Below, in pieces: positions 7,751 to 18,435 of a stretch of 64,000 bases of DNA. Every line of letters starts with the position of its first letter. Position 1 is the first letter of the stretch. The translations under genes and the position numbers were made by a program. Under the pieces are notes generated by a model, which made no database searches, was not told the origin of the DNA, and was given only the letters and a program-made list of their open reading frames with translations. The stretch spans positions 558,001 to 622,000 of the forward strand of contig PJFB01000001.1 in the NCBI GenBank assembly GCA_003574895.1, read 5' to 3'. This stretch comes from Geobacter sp. Its GTDB lineage: Bacteria > Desulfobacterota > Desulfuromonadia > Geobacterales > Pseudopelobacteraceae.

Positions 7751-9127
7751 TCACTCTTCATCGGTATCCAGGCCGAACTTGGCCAGGCGATAACGGAAAG
7801 AGCGGAACGACATGCCCAGCAATCCGGCGGCCTTTTTCTTGGCGCCGTTGGTCCGTTCCAACGCTTTCAGCAGGTAGCGCTTTTCCAGGTCATCCAAAAG
7901 CAGTTCCAGGCTGAGCCCCTCCTCGGGGATTTCCACTTCGGTGCACAGACAGGGAGAGCTTCCGGAAGCAACCTGTTTGGGTAGATTTTTTTCCGAAATC
8001 ATGGTCTGGTCCATGATCAGGCTTCGTTCGACAATGTTCTCCAATTCGCGGACATTGCCGGGAAAGGAATAGTTCATCAGGGTCTTGAGTGCCACCGGGG
8101 TAATGACCTCGCCTGAGTGGGCAGCCGTGCTGAACTTCCGATAGAAACTAACCACAAGGTGCGGGATGTCCTCGATCCTCTCCCGCAGTGGCGGCAGAAT
8201 GATTTGTACTACATTGATGCGGTAAAACAGGTCCTCCCGGAAGCCGCCGTCCTTGACCTTGCCATCCAGGTCGCGGTTGGTGGCGGTCAGGATGCGGACG
8301 TCACTCTTCCTCACGACCGAATCCCCTACGCGCCGGAATTCTTTTTCCTGCAGGACGCGCAATAGCTTGGTCTGCATCAGGAGCGGCAGCTCACCGATCT
8401 CGTCCAGAAAGAGCGTACCTCCCTCTGCCTGTTCAAACAGGCCGGGACGGTCGGACACCGCACCGGTGAAGGCTCCTTTTTTATGGCCGAAAAGCTCGCT
8501 CTCAATCAAAGACTCAGGAATAGCACCGCAATTGACGGCCACGAACGGCTTATCCTTGCGCAAACTGTTGGCATGAATAGCCCTGGCCACCAGTTCCTTG
8601 CCGGTCCCGCTTTCTCCCAGAACCATGACCGAGCTGCTGCTGGGCGCCACCTTCTGGATCAATGCGAAGATCTCCCTCATCTTGGGACTGGCCCCAATGA
8701 TGCCGCAGAAGTTGTCCTTTTCGAGCACATGCTGTTTCAGCAAGGTATTTTCGCGCTTCAGACCCTGCTTCTCCAAGGCGTTTCTGACAAGCTGCTTGAT
8801 CTCCTCGATCTTGAAGGGCTTGGCGATGTAGTCGTAGGCGCCCAGCTTCATGGCCTCGACAGCCTGCTCGGCGGCCGAGAATGCGGTGATCATCAACACC
8901 CCCGTTTCGGGCGAGGTAGCCTTTATCCTGGCCAGCAGTTCGATCCCCCCCAATCCGGGCATCTGCACATCCGAGATGACCAGGTCGAACAGATTGCCAT
9001 CCAGCAAGGCCAGCGCCTCTTCGGCACTTCCGGCAGCTGTCACCTGATAGCCTTCCCGCTCCAAAAGGATCGAGAGGAATTCACGCATGCTCAACTCGTC
9101 ATCGACAATAAGGATTTTGATATTCAT
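7751..9127 (-). CDS. pilR: Sigma-54 dependent response regulator PilR
   Basis: NtrC-family regulator with a receiver domain (residues 1-120; phospho-acceptor Asp in VISDVQMPG, residue 53 from this start), a central AAA+ domain (Walker A GESGTGKE, sigma-54 contact loop GAFTGA in HKKGAFTGAVSD, Walker B LFLDEIGELP) and a C-terminal Fis-type helix-turn-helix (KKKAAGLLGMSFRSFRYRLAKFG). The frame extends two codons to a GTG at 9133, but the ATG at 9127 sits five bases after AGGAG. It is placed directly upstream of pilA with its sigma-54 promoter, so activation of pilA is the likely job. The usual partner kinase PilS is not in the window; upstream is an ABC exporter instead. Confidence 0.88.
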   Translation of the reverse strand: MNIKILIVDDELSMREFLSILLEREGYQVTAAGSAEEALALLDGNLFDLVISDVQMPGLGGIELLARIKATSPETGVLMITAFSAAEQAVEAMKLGAYDYIAKPFKIEEIKQLVRNALEKQGLKRENTLLKQHVLEKDNFCGIIGASPKMREIFALIQKVAPSSSSVMVLGESGTGKELVARAIHANSLRKDKPFVAVNCGAIPESLIESELFGHKKGAFTGAVSDRPGLFEQAEGGTLFLDEIGELPLLMQTKLLRVLQEKEFRRVGDSVVRKSDVRILTATNRDLDGKVKDGGFREDLFYRINVVQIILPPLRERIEDIPHLVVSFYRKFSTAAHSGEVITPVALKTLMNYSFPGNVRELENIVERSLIMDQTMISEKNLPKQVASGSSPCLCTEVEIPEEGLSLELLLDDLEKRYLLKALERTNGAKKKAAGLLGMSFRSFRYRLAKFGLDTDEE

Positions 9128-9177
9128 GTCCACTCCTCAGCTAGTTCCAGCCTTGGACAAGGAGAAAGGTATTGCAT

Positions 9178-10335
9178 CTACCCGATCCTCCGCAATCCGT
9201 CGGCAATCCTGATTCTGGTGGCACGCCATGCCGGAAAAAGCCCGGCTACTGTTCCAACCAACAGACTTAAGGCCACATCCAGATAAATGGTTGAGCGTTC
9301 GATAATAAATATGGGAAAAAACTGCCCCATCTCGTCCGCGAATTCTTTCGCCACCGGGAAGGTCAGCAGGATACCGACAGCACAACCGGTCATTGTTATG
9401 AATAATGACTCGCCAAAGATCATACCAGCAATATGGCTGTTACGGAAACCCATGGCCTTGAAAATGGCATATTCTCCGATACGTTCTCGGGCCGTCATGG
9501 CCATGGTGTTGGCAACCACCGCCAAGATGATGATGATAACCACATATGAGACAATGCGGATTGCTATGACAATTGCTTCTGTCATGGAAACAAAATTCAG
9601 CTGAAAAGCCTTCTCTGTCTCCGTCAGGGTCTCGGCCAGTGAATTCTTGAAGAGGGCATCGATAGCCAATGAAGTCTCGGCGGCGGTCTGCGGATTCTTG
9701 AGCCCGATAATGTAGACACCGGCCTGGTCGGCCCTGCGGGCAACGGTTTGCTTGAGAGTCTCGTTCAGGTAATTCCATTGAAAGAAGAACTGCCCTTCGT
9801 CTGTCGACGGTTCTGCGCCCCTGTAAATGCCTCGCAGTACAAACTCCCAATTCCCGGGATAGATGGTTCCCTTGAGGGTAACGATGTCACCGACCTTCCA
9901 GCCATAGCGTTCGGCCAGTTTCCTGCCGGCCACGCACCCCCTGCGGTCAGCCACAAACGCCCTCAACTGTTCCAGGGGCAACACAAATTCGGGGTAAAGA
10001 TCCAGGTAACTGCCCGGTTCAATGGCAAAATTAGGAAAAAAATTCTTCTCGGAAATATATATCCCGCCAAACCAGTTGGCATAAGACACCAATTTGACCC
10101 CTTCGACCCGCTGCATTCGTTCCCGGTATGAAATGGGCAGACTGAAAGTCAGTGACACTGCGTTTCGCGCGATCAGGCGGTTGGCGGAAGAAGCGTTCAC
10201 TCCGGCATACCATGCACTGACTACTGTCCTGAGCAGACCGAAAGCCAGAATGGCAATGGTGATCCCCAGGATGGTGAGCCCGGTGCGCAGCCGATGGCGC
10301 AGGGAGTTGCGAACCAGGAGTTTAAGGAAGTGCAT
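9178..10335 (-). CDS. FtsX/MacB-like ABC transporter permease
   Basis: 385 residues: an N-terminal membrane helix (about 17-40), a periplasmic MacB core-like region (about 45-260), then three C-terminal helices with the FtsX-domain pattern (MTARERIGEYAIFKAMGFRNSHI). This is the type VII ABC (LolCE/MacB) architecture, which transmits force to extract or expel substrates from the periplasm rather than moving them across the inner membrane. It overlaps the ATPase gene by 14 bases and follows the membrane-fusion gene, giving a complete MFP-ATPase-permease set. The substrate is unknown. pilR follows after about 50 bases. Confidence 0.88.
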   Translation of the reverse strand: MHFLKLLVRNSLRHRLRTGLTILGITIAILAFGLLRTVVSAWYAGVNASSANRLIARNAVSLTFSLPISYRERMQRVEGVKLVSYANWFGGIYISEKNFFPNFAIEPGSYLDLYPEFVLPLEQLRAFVADRRGCVAGRKLAERYGWKVGDIVTLKGTIYPGNWEFVLRGIYRGAEPSTDEGQFFFQWNYLNETLKQTVARRADQAGVYIIGLKNPQTAAETSLAIDALFKNSLAETLTETEKAFQLNFVSMTEAIVIAIRIVSYVVIIIILAVVANTMAMTARERIGEYAIFKAMGFRNSHIAGMIFGESLFITMTGCAVGILLTFPVAKEFADEMGQFFPIFIIERSTIYLDVALSLLVGTVAGLFPAWRATRIRIADGLRRIG

Positions 10336-11032
10336 TGGTCAGCACGCCCTTTTCCAGGTGCCTGATGATATGGGCTTTTTCAGCGGCCCGCGGGTCATGG
10401 GTCACCATGATGATGGTTTTCCCGAAGTCCCTGTTCAGCTGCGCCATGAGATTCAGGATCTCCGTGGCGGATACGCGGTCCAGGTCGCCGGTGGGCTCAT
10501 CGGCCACAAGGATTGAAGGGTCAGTGACAACGGCTCTCGCAATGGCGACCCGTTGCTGCTGGCCACCGGAAAGTTGCGAGGGATAATGTTCCATGCGGTC
10601 CGACAGGCCCACTACCTCCAGGGCGGCCTCCACATGGTCCCGACGCTCCCGGCGCGTAAGCGTGGTCAGTTGCAGCGGCAACTCCACGTTTTCAAAGGCG
10701 GTCAATACAGGGATCAGGTTGTAGAACTGAAAAATGAAGCCAACGTGGGAGGCGCGCCAGGCGGCCAGTTCCGATTCGCTCAGCGTGGCAATGTCCACGC
10801 CGTCAACAATAATGGCGCCATTATCGGCAGAATCGATACCAGCTATCAGATTCAGCAATGTGCTCTTGCCCGAACCGGATGGTCCCATCAACGCCAGAAA
10901 CTCGCCGGTTTCGATCTCGAAGGAGATGCCTTCCAACACCGGCACGACCTGGCTGCCCCGCTGATAAGATTTTGAAACGTTGCGAATACTGACAACAATC
11001 GATTTATCCTGGCTGGCATCCATAAATATCAC
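10322..11032 (-). CDS. LolD/MacB-type ABC transporter ATPase
   Basis: 236 residues with Walker A (GPSGSGKSTLLN), Q-loop (FIFQFYNLIPVLTAFENVELPL), signature (LSGGQQQRVAIARA) and Walker B (ILVADEPTGDLD). The wording around Q-loop and Walker B is typical of the LolD/MacB/FtsE group. The frame starts with GTG at 11032, overlapping the stop of the membrane-fusion gene (GTGA); an ATG at 11023 is an alternative without a clear ribosome site. It powers the FtsX-like permease encoded downstream. Confidence 0.93.
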   Translation of the reverse strand: MIFMDASQDKSIVVSIRNVSKSYQRGSQVVPVLEGISFEIETGEFLALMGPSGSGKSTLLNLIAGIDSADNGAIIVDGVDIATLSESELAAWRASHVGFIFQFYNLIPVLTAFENVELPLQLTTLTRRERRDHVEAALEVVGLSDRMEHYPSQLSGGQQQRVAIARAVVTDPSILVADEPTGDLDRVSATEILNLMAQLNRDFGKTIIMVTHDPRAAEKAHIIRHLEKGVLTNALP

Positions 11033-12249
11033 TTTTTCTCATCATTCAGCCTGATTCTGGAACCGTCCTTCAGCTTTTCGAGAGGCTTGAGGGCAACCTT
11101 ATCACCGGATTTCAGGCCGGATATCTCCACCATGTCCCCAAGCTTGGCCCCCGGTTTCACCGGAGTAAACACAATACGATCACCTTTGACCAGGTAAACG
11201 CCTTCATGGCCATCCGACCTGACAATAGCCAAGGGGGAGACAGCGGTACGGGGCCGTTCATCATCAAGTGTGGCCCCATGGTCGAGAAAGGCCACCTTGG
11301 CGCTCATTTCGGGTAAAATGCGGGGATCGCTGTCGATAAAACGGATTTTCACCAGCACCGATGCCTTGGTGCGATCGGCAGTGGGCACAATTGTATAGAC
11401 CGCGCCCCGAAAACGGGAATTGGGCAAGGAATCCAGGGTAATTTCGCACGACTGCCCCTGTTGCACCTGGGCCAGGTTGGACTCCGACACATCGGCTTCC
11501 ACCTGGAGCGAATGCAGGTCCGCAATGGTCACAACTGCAGCCTTGGCATTGGCTGCCGCCCCCAGGGGCGTGATGATGTCGCCCACATCGGCGTTTTTGG
11601 TCAGCACGACCCCATTGAACGGGGCACGGATCATGCTGTAGTCGTAAGCAACTTTGGCACCGCGCAGAGCAGCAGCCGAGTTTTCCACGTTTGCCTCCCC
11701 ACCCGACACTCCAGCCGTGGCACGCCTGTAACGGGCCTCAACGGCATCAAAATCCGCCTTGGCAACAATTCCCTGCCGTAACAAATCCTTTTGCCGGTTA
11801 TAGGATTGACTGGCGTCTGCCAACTCGGCCCTGGCCTGCTCCAGAGAAGCCCTGGCAACCTTGAGTGCCGCTTCCGCCTGCCTGATGGCGGCCTCAAGAT
11901 CCAGATTTTCCAAACGCGCGATTACCTGACCGGCCGACACCCGATTCCCTTCCTCCACGCCAAGCCACTCCAACCTGCCGGTAATCTTGGAAGCCACGGC
12001 CGCCTTGCGCTGGGCCACCACATAGCCACTGGCATTGAGCTTGGTAAAGGACTGGGTCGGAAAAACCTGGGTGACACTGGTGGTCTCGATCAGGATACTG
12101 CGTTCCCTGACAAACAGGAAAAGCAGCACGGCTGCAACAACCAGGGCGCTGATGAGTATTACAATGCGCAGACGATTGTTCCCACGCCCTGGCGGGAGTT
12201 TCTGGCGCGATTTATCTATGATGAGCCGGTCAAGAGAGTCTGTCGGCAT
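11029..12249 (-). CDS. HlyD/MacA-like membrane-fusion protein
   Basis: 406-residue periplasmic adaptor: a cytoplasmic N-terminus, one membrane helix (about 27-47), a biotinyl-lipoyl-like segment (GRLEWLGVEEGNRVSAGQVIARL), a coiled-coil hairpin (about residues 112-190, rich in Ala, Glu and Gln), the second lipoyl half (MIRAPFNGVVLTKNADVGDIITPLG), and a beta-barrel region. It would link the LolD/FtsX-like pump to an outer-membrane channel that is not encoded here. First gene of a three-gene set; divergent from eno with 222 bases between them. MacA of macrolide exporters is the closest named analogue, but the cargo cannot be told. Confidence 0.88.
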   Translation of the reverse strand: MPTDSLDRLIIDKSRQKLPPGRGNNRLRIVILISALVVAAVLLFLFVRERSILIETTSVTQVFPTQSFTKLNASGYVVAQRKAAVASKITGRLEWLGVEEGNRVSAGQVIARLENLDLEAAIRQAEAALKVARASLEQARAELADASQSYNRQKDLLRQGIVAKADFDAVEARYRRATAGVSGGEANVENSAAALRGAKVAYDYSMIRAPFNGVVLTKNADVGDIITPLGAAANAKAAVVTIADLHSLQVEADVSESNLAQVQQGQSCEITLDSLPNSRFRGAVYTIVPTADRTKASVLVKIRFIDSDPRILPEMSAKVAFLDHGATLDDERPRTAVSPLAIVRSDGHEGVYLVKGDRIVFTPVKPGAKLGDMVEISGLKSGDKVALKPLEKLKDGSRIRLNDEKK

Positions 12250-12405
12250 GCTTATCTCCGCAAGGTTCCGTGTTTCATTATTCTATAGTTTCATAGCATT
12301 ATTACAGCGCAAAGTGAATAGCCGAGGCAAAAGGTCGCGATATTTCGCAATATTCACAGTTTTTTGAGTCCTGGCGGCTGCAATTTTCATATTTATGTGC
12401 TATAG

Positions 12406-13761
<1,356 letters not shown>

Positions 13762-13785
13762 CACATCGAAATATTCGCAAAGCTC

Positions 13786-13811
13786 AAGGCGGGGGAAACT
13801 CCGCCTTTTGT
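13786..13811 (+). terminator. Possible terminator/attenuator between eno and pgi
   Basis: A 7-bp stem (AAGGCGG / CCGCCTT) around an 8-base loop is followed by only a short T run (TTTTG). It could reduce read-through from eno to pgi; weak as a full terminator. Confidence 0.45.
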
Positions 13812-13838
13812 GTATCCGCGACCATCGGAGGAATAACT

Positions 13839-15428
13839 ATGGACAAAACCGCATTATGGAATCGGTATAACCAATACCTTTGCAGTTGCCCGGAGATCGG
13901 GCTTACGCTGGATATCAGCCGCATGAGCTTCGAGGCGGATTTTCTCGAGCGCATGGAGCCTGCCATGCAGCGAGCCTTTGGCGCCATGGCCGAACTGGAA
14001 CGGGGCGCCATTGCCAATCCTGACGAGAACCGCATGGTTGGGCATTACTGGCTCAGAAACAGCAGCCTTGCACCCACCGAGGAATTACGCAACACCATAA
14101 CGGATTCAATTTCCAAGGTGCAGGCGTTTGCCGCCGATATACATAAAGGCAATATCCGCGCCGCCAATGGGGAAATATTCACAAAGCTGCTGGTGATCGG
14201 CATCGGTGGCTCAGCCCTTGGGCCGCAGTTTGTGGCAGACGCCCTCTCCAACCCCACTTGTGACCGGATGAAACCATTTTTTCTGGACAACACCGATCCG
14301 GACGGTATGGACCGGGTCTTTGACGAGTTGGGAGCAGGCATAGCCCACTGCCTGACCATTGTTATCTCCAAAAGCGGTTCGACCAAGGAAACCAGGAACG
14401 GCATGCTTGAAGCTCAGGCGGCATACCGCCGGGCCGGATTGGAGTTTGCCAGGCATGCGGTTGCCGTGACCGGCGCGGACAGCGAGTTGGATAAGCTTGC
14501 GAGGGCTGAAGGCTGGATCGGGCGTTTCCCCATGTGGGACTGGGTTGGGGGCCGAACTTCGGTCACCTCGGCCGTCGGCCTGCTGCCTGCCGCTTTGCAG
14601 GGCATCGACATCGCTGCACTGCTCGCCGGTGCCAGGGCCTGCGACGAAATCACGCGCCAACCTGTGACCAGAAGCAATCCGGCCGCGCTGATGGCGATCA
14701 TGTGGCATTATGCCACCAACGGCCGCGGCGAAAAGGACATGGTCATGCTTCCCTACAAGGACCGCTTGCTGCTCTTTTCCCGCTACTTGCAACAGTTGAT
14801 CATGGAATCCCTGGGCAAGGAACTGGACCTGGACGGCAAGGTGGTCAACCAGGGACTGAGCGTTTACGGCAACAAGGGGTCCACCGACCAGCACGCCTAT
14901 GTACAGCAGTTGCGCGAGGGGGTGGCGAATTTCTTCGTGACCTTCCTGGAGGTATTGAAAGACCGTGGATCTCAATCAATGCAGGTTGAGGAAGGCATCA
15001 GCAGCGGCGACTTCCTGTTCGGATTCCTGCAAGGGACCCGCACCGCCCTGTTCGACAAGGGGCGCGACTCCATGACCTTGACAGTGGGTTGTATCGATGC
15101 CGGAACAATTGGGGCAATGATCGCCCTGTTCGAGCGCACCGTGGGGCTGTATGCCCATCTGGTCAACATCAATGCCTATCACCAGCCAGGCGTGGAGGCC
15201 GGCAAAAAAGCCGCCGGAGCTGTTATCGCCCTACAGAAAGAAGTTGTGGCCCTGCTTGGAAAGGAACAGCGGGCACTGAACGCGGGGGAGATCGCCGATG
15301 CAATCGGAATGCCTGATGAGGTCGAAACGGTCTTCGCTATCCTGCGTCACCTTGCCGCCAATTCCGAACGAGGCGTGGAGGTTCTGGTGGCCAGCACTGC
15401 CACTGAATGGCGGTTTAAGATACATTGA
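13839..15428 (+). CDS. pgi: Glucose-6-phosphate isomerase
   Basis: 529-residue cytoplasmic enzyme converting glucose-6-phosphate and fructose-6-phosphate. It shows the phosphosugar-binding elements of the family: [28 protein letters not shown] and [15 protein letters not shown]. The start is behind an ideal GGAGGAATAACT site. Next to enolase and near mannose and rhamnose nucleotide-sugar genes in the wider window, it supplies fructose-6-phosphate for both central metabolism and surface sugars. Convergent with hrpB, four bases away. Confidence 0.96.
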   Translation: MDKTALWNRYNQYLCSCPEIGLTLDISRMSFEADFLERMEPAMQRAFGAMAELERGAIANPDENRMVGHYWLRNSSLAPTEELRNTITDSISKVQAFAADIHKGNIRAANGEIFTKLLVIGIGGSALGPQFVADALSNPTCDRMKPFFLDNTDPDGMDRVFDELGAGIAHCLTIVISKSGSTKETRNGMLEAQAAYRRAGLEFARHAVAVTGADSELDKLARAEGWIGRFPMWDWVGGRTSVTSAVGLLPAALQGIDIAALLAGARACDEITRQPVTRSNPAALMAIMWHYATNGRGEKDMVMLPYKDRLLLFSRYLQQLIMESLGKELDLDGKVVNQGLSVYGNKGSTDQHAYVQQLREGVANFFVTFLEVLKDRGSQSMQVEEGISSGDFLFGFLQGTRTALFDKGRDSMTLTVGCIDAGTIGAMIALFERTVGLYAHLVNINAYHQPGVEAGKKAAGAVIALQKEVVALLGKEQRALNAGEIADAIGMPDEVETVFAILRHLAANSERGVEVLVASTATEWRFKIH

Positions 15429-15432
15429 TTTT

Positions 15433-17961
15433 TTACCTACGCGGCTTTGCACGCCGCGTAGGTGCCTCGCTCCAGGGGTCGTCCGGCCAGGGGTGCTTGG
15501 GATAGCGCCCCTTCATTTCCTTTTTCACCTGGTGATAGGACCCATCCCAAAACCCCTTCAGATCCTGAGTCACCTGGAGAGGCCGGCCGGCCGGCGACAA
15601 AAGGTGCAGCAGAACAGCGACCCTGCCCCGGGCAACAGTGGGCGTTTCTGCTAAGCCGAACAGTTCCTGAAGTTTGACCGCCAATACGGGTGTATTGCCG
15701 GCAGCATAGTCCAACCTGATCCTGGAACCGCTGGGCACCACCAGATGGGTCGGTGCCTGTTCGTCCAGCAATCTTTGCTGATTGTAATCGAGTAGTCCCC
15801 TCACGGCATCGGCCGTTTTCAGCCCGGCAAGCCCCTGGGCGGTGCGTATCCCGTGAAGATGGGGCCCAAGCCATTCATCCAGTGACTCCAGCAGGGCTAC
15901 ATCCGAAAGATCCGGCCAATCGTCCTCCGGGATGGCCTGCCGCAACAGCAGCACCCTTGCCTGTAACTGGACAAACTGCTCGTCCCTGGAAAGCAGGGCA
16001 AGATGTGAATCCCTAACGGCCTGGACGACCACGGGCAAAAGATTGTCCGGCGCCGGTATGAACGGTGAGGAAGAAAGCCTGAGGGCACCGAGGCGTTCCT
16101 CCCTGGACGCAACCACCCGCCCTTCGCTGGAATCCCATTCAATGACTTCTTTTTGCGCAATCCTTTGCCCCAAGGCATCCCGCAGCCCAGCCTCGGTCAA
16201 GGGTTCGGCCAGGTGAATAATTCCCTCACGCTGGTCACCGCCATCAACGGAGATGGCAAGCAACCATTTACTGGGCTTGACCCGTCCTGTACCGGACAGA
16301 CGAGCTCCACGGCCATTGACCAACAGATAGCGGCCGTCCTCCCCCTCCCGCAGCATTGCCACACGATCCGGAAATGCCGGCAACAGCAGATTGGTTATGT
16401 TCTCTGAAGCTACTGCAACAGACACCGACTTTGAGGTTCCTCCCATCAATCGAAGCAACTGGCGGGAAACCCGCTCCACGGTCTTCAAACCGGCGAGGTC
16501 CGCGATCGGAGCAACGCGTCCGGTATTTCGCCACTCGTGCAAAAGTTCGACCCGGTCACTAAAATCAAGGGTATGGACTTGTTCATATGCAGCCTGCGGG
16601 CCTCGCCTGACAATGTCGCGCTCGGACAGCAGGGCGGCCAGATCGCAGCCGAGACCGGCACAACCGGTTTCCTGCGACCGCAGAAGTAAGCAGGCCAGGC
16701 GGGGATGCAGCGGAAGGCGGGCCATGGCGCTACCGTCCGGCGTGATCCGTCCGGCGCCATCCAGCGCTGCAAGTTCGACCAGCAAATCCCTGGCAACGAT
16801 CAGGGCATTTTCCGGCGGAGGGTCAAGCCAGGACAGCTCCAAGGGATCTTTAATCCCCCAGGCAGCCAATTCCAAGAGCAGCGCGGAGAGATCGGTGCCC
16901 ATGATCTCCGGCTGGGTATGGGGCGTCATGGCGCCAAAGGCATGGCGGCTGAACATCCGGTAACAGACGCCCGGAGCAAGCCGTCCCGCCCTGCCCTTGC
17001 GCTGTTCGGCAGAGGCCCGTGACTCCCGCATTGTCACCAGCCGGTTCATGCCGCTGGCCGGATCGAAACGGAGCCGGCGCGACAATCCGCTGTCGATAAC
17101 CACCCGTACACCTTCAATTGTCAGGCTGGTTTCGGCGATACTGGTGGCCAGCACCACCTTCCTGTGGCTGCCGGGCAAAATGGCGCGCTGCTGTTCGTCA
17201 AAGGGAAGATCGCCATAGAGTTGATGCACGCCGATACCCATTTCCGAGATCCCGAACTCGGCAAGCCGGGAGGCGATGGACCGGATCTCGCCGGCACCGG
17301 GTAGGAAGACCAAAACATCACCTTCCGTTTCTTCCAGGGCACACCGGATAGCGGTTGAAGTGCGGACAGCAAGCGGCACTCCTACAGCTTGTTCCAGGTA
17401 GACCTCCTGCACTGGAAACGATTTGCCGGTGGAACTGACAATAGGGGCATTACACATAAGTCTGGAGATGGGCTCGCCTTCCAGGGTGGCCGACATGACA
17501 AGGATCTTGAGGTCAGGGCGCACCTGGCGCTGCACATCGAGGCAGAGTGCCAGGCCCAGGTCGGCATGGATGCTGCGCTCATGGAATTCATCGAAAATGA
17601 TCATCGCCACCCCATCCAGCAGCGGATCATTCTGGATGCGTCTCGTCAGGATTCCCTCTGTCACAACTTCGATGCGGGTACAAGCAGAAACGCGGCTGTC
17701 AAACCGGATAGCATAACCAACCGTTTGCCCCACATCTTCACCCAGTGTGCGCGCCATCCAGCGGGCAGCCGAGACAGCCGCCAGGCGGCGCGGTTCCAGC
17801 ATGACAATGCGGCCGGATGAAGACGGAATAATGTCGAGCAGTGCCAGCGGTACCCGGGTAGTCTTGCCAGCGCCCGGCGGAGCGTGCAGGACAACGTTGG
17901 AGTCAGTGCTCATGGTATGGAGGAGTTCGGGAAGGATATGGTCGATGGGAAGGGTGGGCAT
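15433..17961 (-). CDS. hrpB: ATP-dependent helicase HrpB
   Basis: 842-residue DEAH-box helicase. Walker A is APPGAGKTT (residues 27-35), the DEAH-type box is DEFH (124-127), motif III is MSAT and motif VI is QRKGRAGRLAPG. The C-terminal half carries the helicase-associated and HrpB-specific regions, and the length matches the family (about 800-850). HrpB proteins are widespread in proteobacteria; their RNA substrates are poorly defined. The last codons encode a basic tail (RRAKPRR) within an 11-bp hairpin that has no T run and is therefore not a terminator. Confidence 0.94.
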   Translation of the reverse strand: MPTLPIDHILPELLHTMSTDSNVVLHAPPGAGKTTRVPLALLDIIPSSSGRIVMLEPRRLAAVSAARWMARTLGEDVGQTVGYAIRFDSRVSACTRIEVVTEGILTRRIQNDPLLDGVAMIIFDEFHERSIHADLGLALCLDVQRQVRPDLKILVMSATLEGEPISRLMCNAPIVSSTGKSFPVQEVYLEQAVGVPLAVRTSTAIRCALEETEGDVLVFLPGAGEIRSIASRLAEFGISEMGIGVHQLYGDLPFDEQQRAILPGSHRKVVLATSIAETSLTIEGVRVVIDSGLSRRLRFDPASGMNRLVTMRESRASAEQRKGRAGRLAPGVCYRMFSRHAFGAMTPHTQPEIMGTDLSALLLELAAWGIKDPLELSWLDPPPENALIVARDLLVELAALDGAGRITPDGSAMARLPLHPRLACLLLRSQETGCAGLGCDLAALLSERDIVRRGPQAAYEQVHTLDFSDRVELLHEWRNTGRVAPIADLAGLKTVERVSRQLLRLMGGTSKSVSVAVASENITNLLLPAFPDRVAMLREGEDGRYLLVNGRGARLSGTGRVKPSKWLLAISVDGGDQREGIIHLAEPLTEAGLRDALGQRIAQKEVIEWDSSEGRVVASREERLGALRLSSSPFIPAPDNLLPVVVQAVRDSHLALLSRDEQFVQLQARVLLLRQAIPEDDWPDLSDVALLESLDEWLGPHLHGIRTAQGLAGLKTADAVRGLLDYNQQRLLDEQAPTHLVVPSGSRIRLDYAAGNTPVLAVKLQELFGLAETPTVARGRVAVLLHLLSPAGRPLQVTQDLKGFWDGSYHQVKKEMKGRYPKHPWPDDPWSEAPTRRAKPRR

Positions 17962-18020
17962 GGGTTTTCAGGAATGTAATCTCGGCAAGATCATAATAGA
18001 GAACCCAAACCGCAGAGGTA

Positions 18021-18416
18021 TCAATGCCTGAACCCATGAATAGTTATCACGCCATTATTCAGTCGGCCCTGGATCCAACGGGCAACAACCTGCTTGATAA
18101 GAATGCGGGTGAATGGAATGAGGAAAAACAGGCCCAGGAAATCGGTAAAAAAACCGGGGGTCATGAGCAGCACACCACCAACCAGCACCATGGCGCCATC
18201 CAGAAGCTCTGCTGCAGGAAGTCTGCCTTGGGCCAGTTCGGATTGAATCCTACGCAGTATTTCGAACCCCTGCTGCCGCACCAACCAGGCTCCGGCCAAG
18301 CTGATGGATAGCAGCAAGGCCACGGTTGGCAGGGTCCCGAAAAAAGCCCCGATCTTTATCAACAGGTAGATCTCAAGGACCGGGATGACGGCGAAAAGCA
18401 TAAAGAGCCGGATCAT
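18021..18416 (-). CDS. fxsA: FxsA family membrane protein
   Basis: 131-residue inner-membrane protein with about four hydrophobic segments and the family's typical start (FAVIPVLEIYLLIKIGAFFG) and GGVLLMTPGFFTDFLGLFFL stretch. In E. coli FxsA overproduction suppresses F-plasmid exclusion of phage T7; its native role is unclear. It lies between the cation-efflux gene and hrpB on the same strand. Confidence 0.9.
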   Translation of the reverse strand: MIRLFMLFAVIPVLEIYLLIKIGAFFGTLPTVALLLSISLAGAWLVRQQGFEILRRIQSELAQGRLPAAELLDGAMVLVGGVLLMTPGFFTDFLGLFFLIPFTRILIKQVVARWIQGRLNNGVITIHGFRH

Positions 18417-18435
18417 TTAAAATCGCTCCTATCTG

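Noticed and set aside
8483-9286. 267-codon open frame antisense to pilR
   Set aside because: Shadow of the conserved pilR sequence, no start signal.
15435-15463. 11-bp GC-rich inverted repeat between pgi and hrpB
   Set aside because: On neither strand is it followed by a T run; it lies within the last codons of hrpB. It could stall polymerase but is not a standard terminator.
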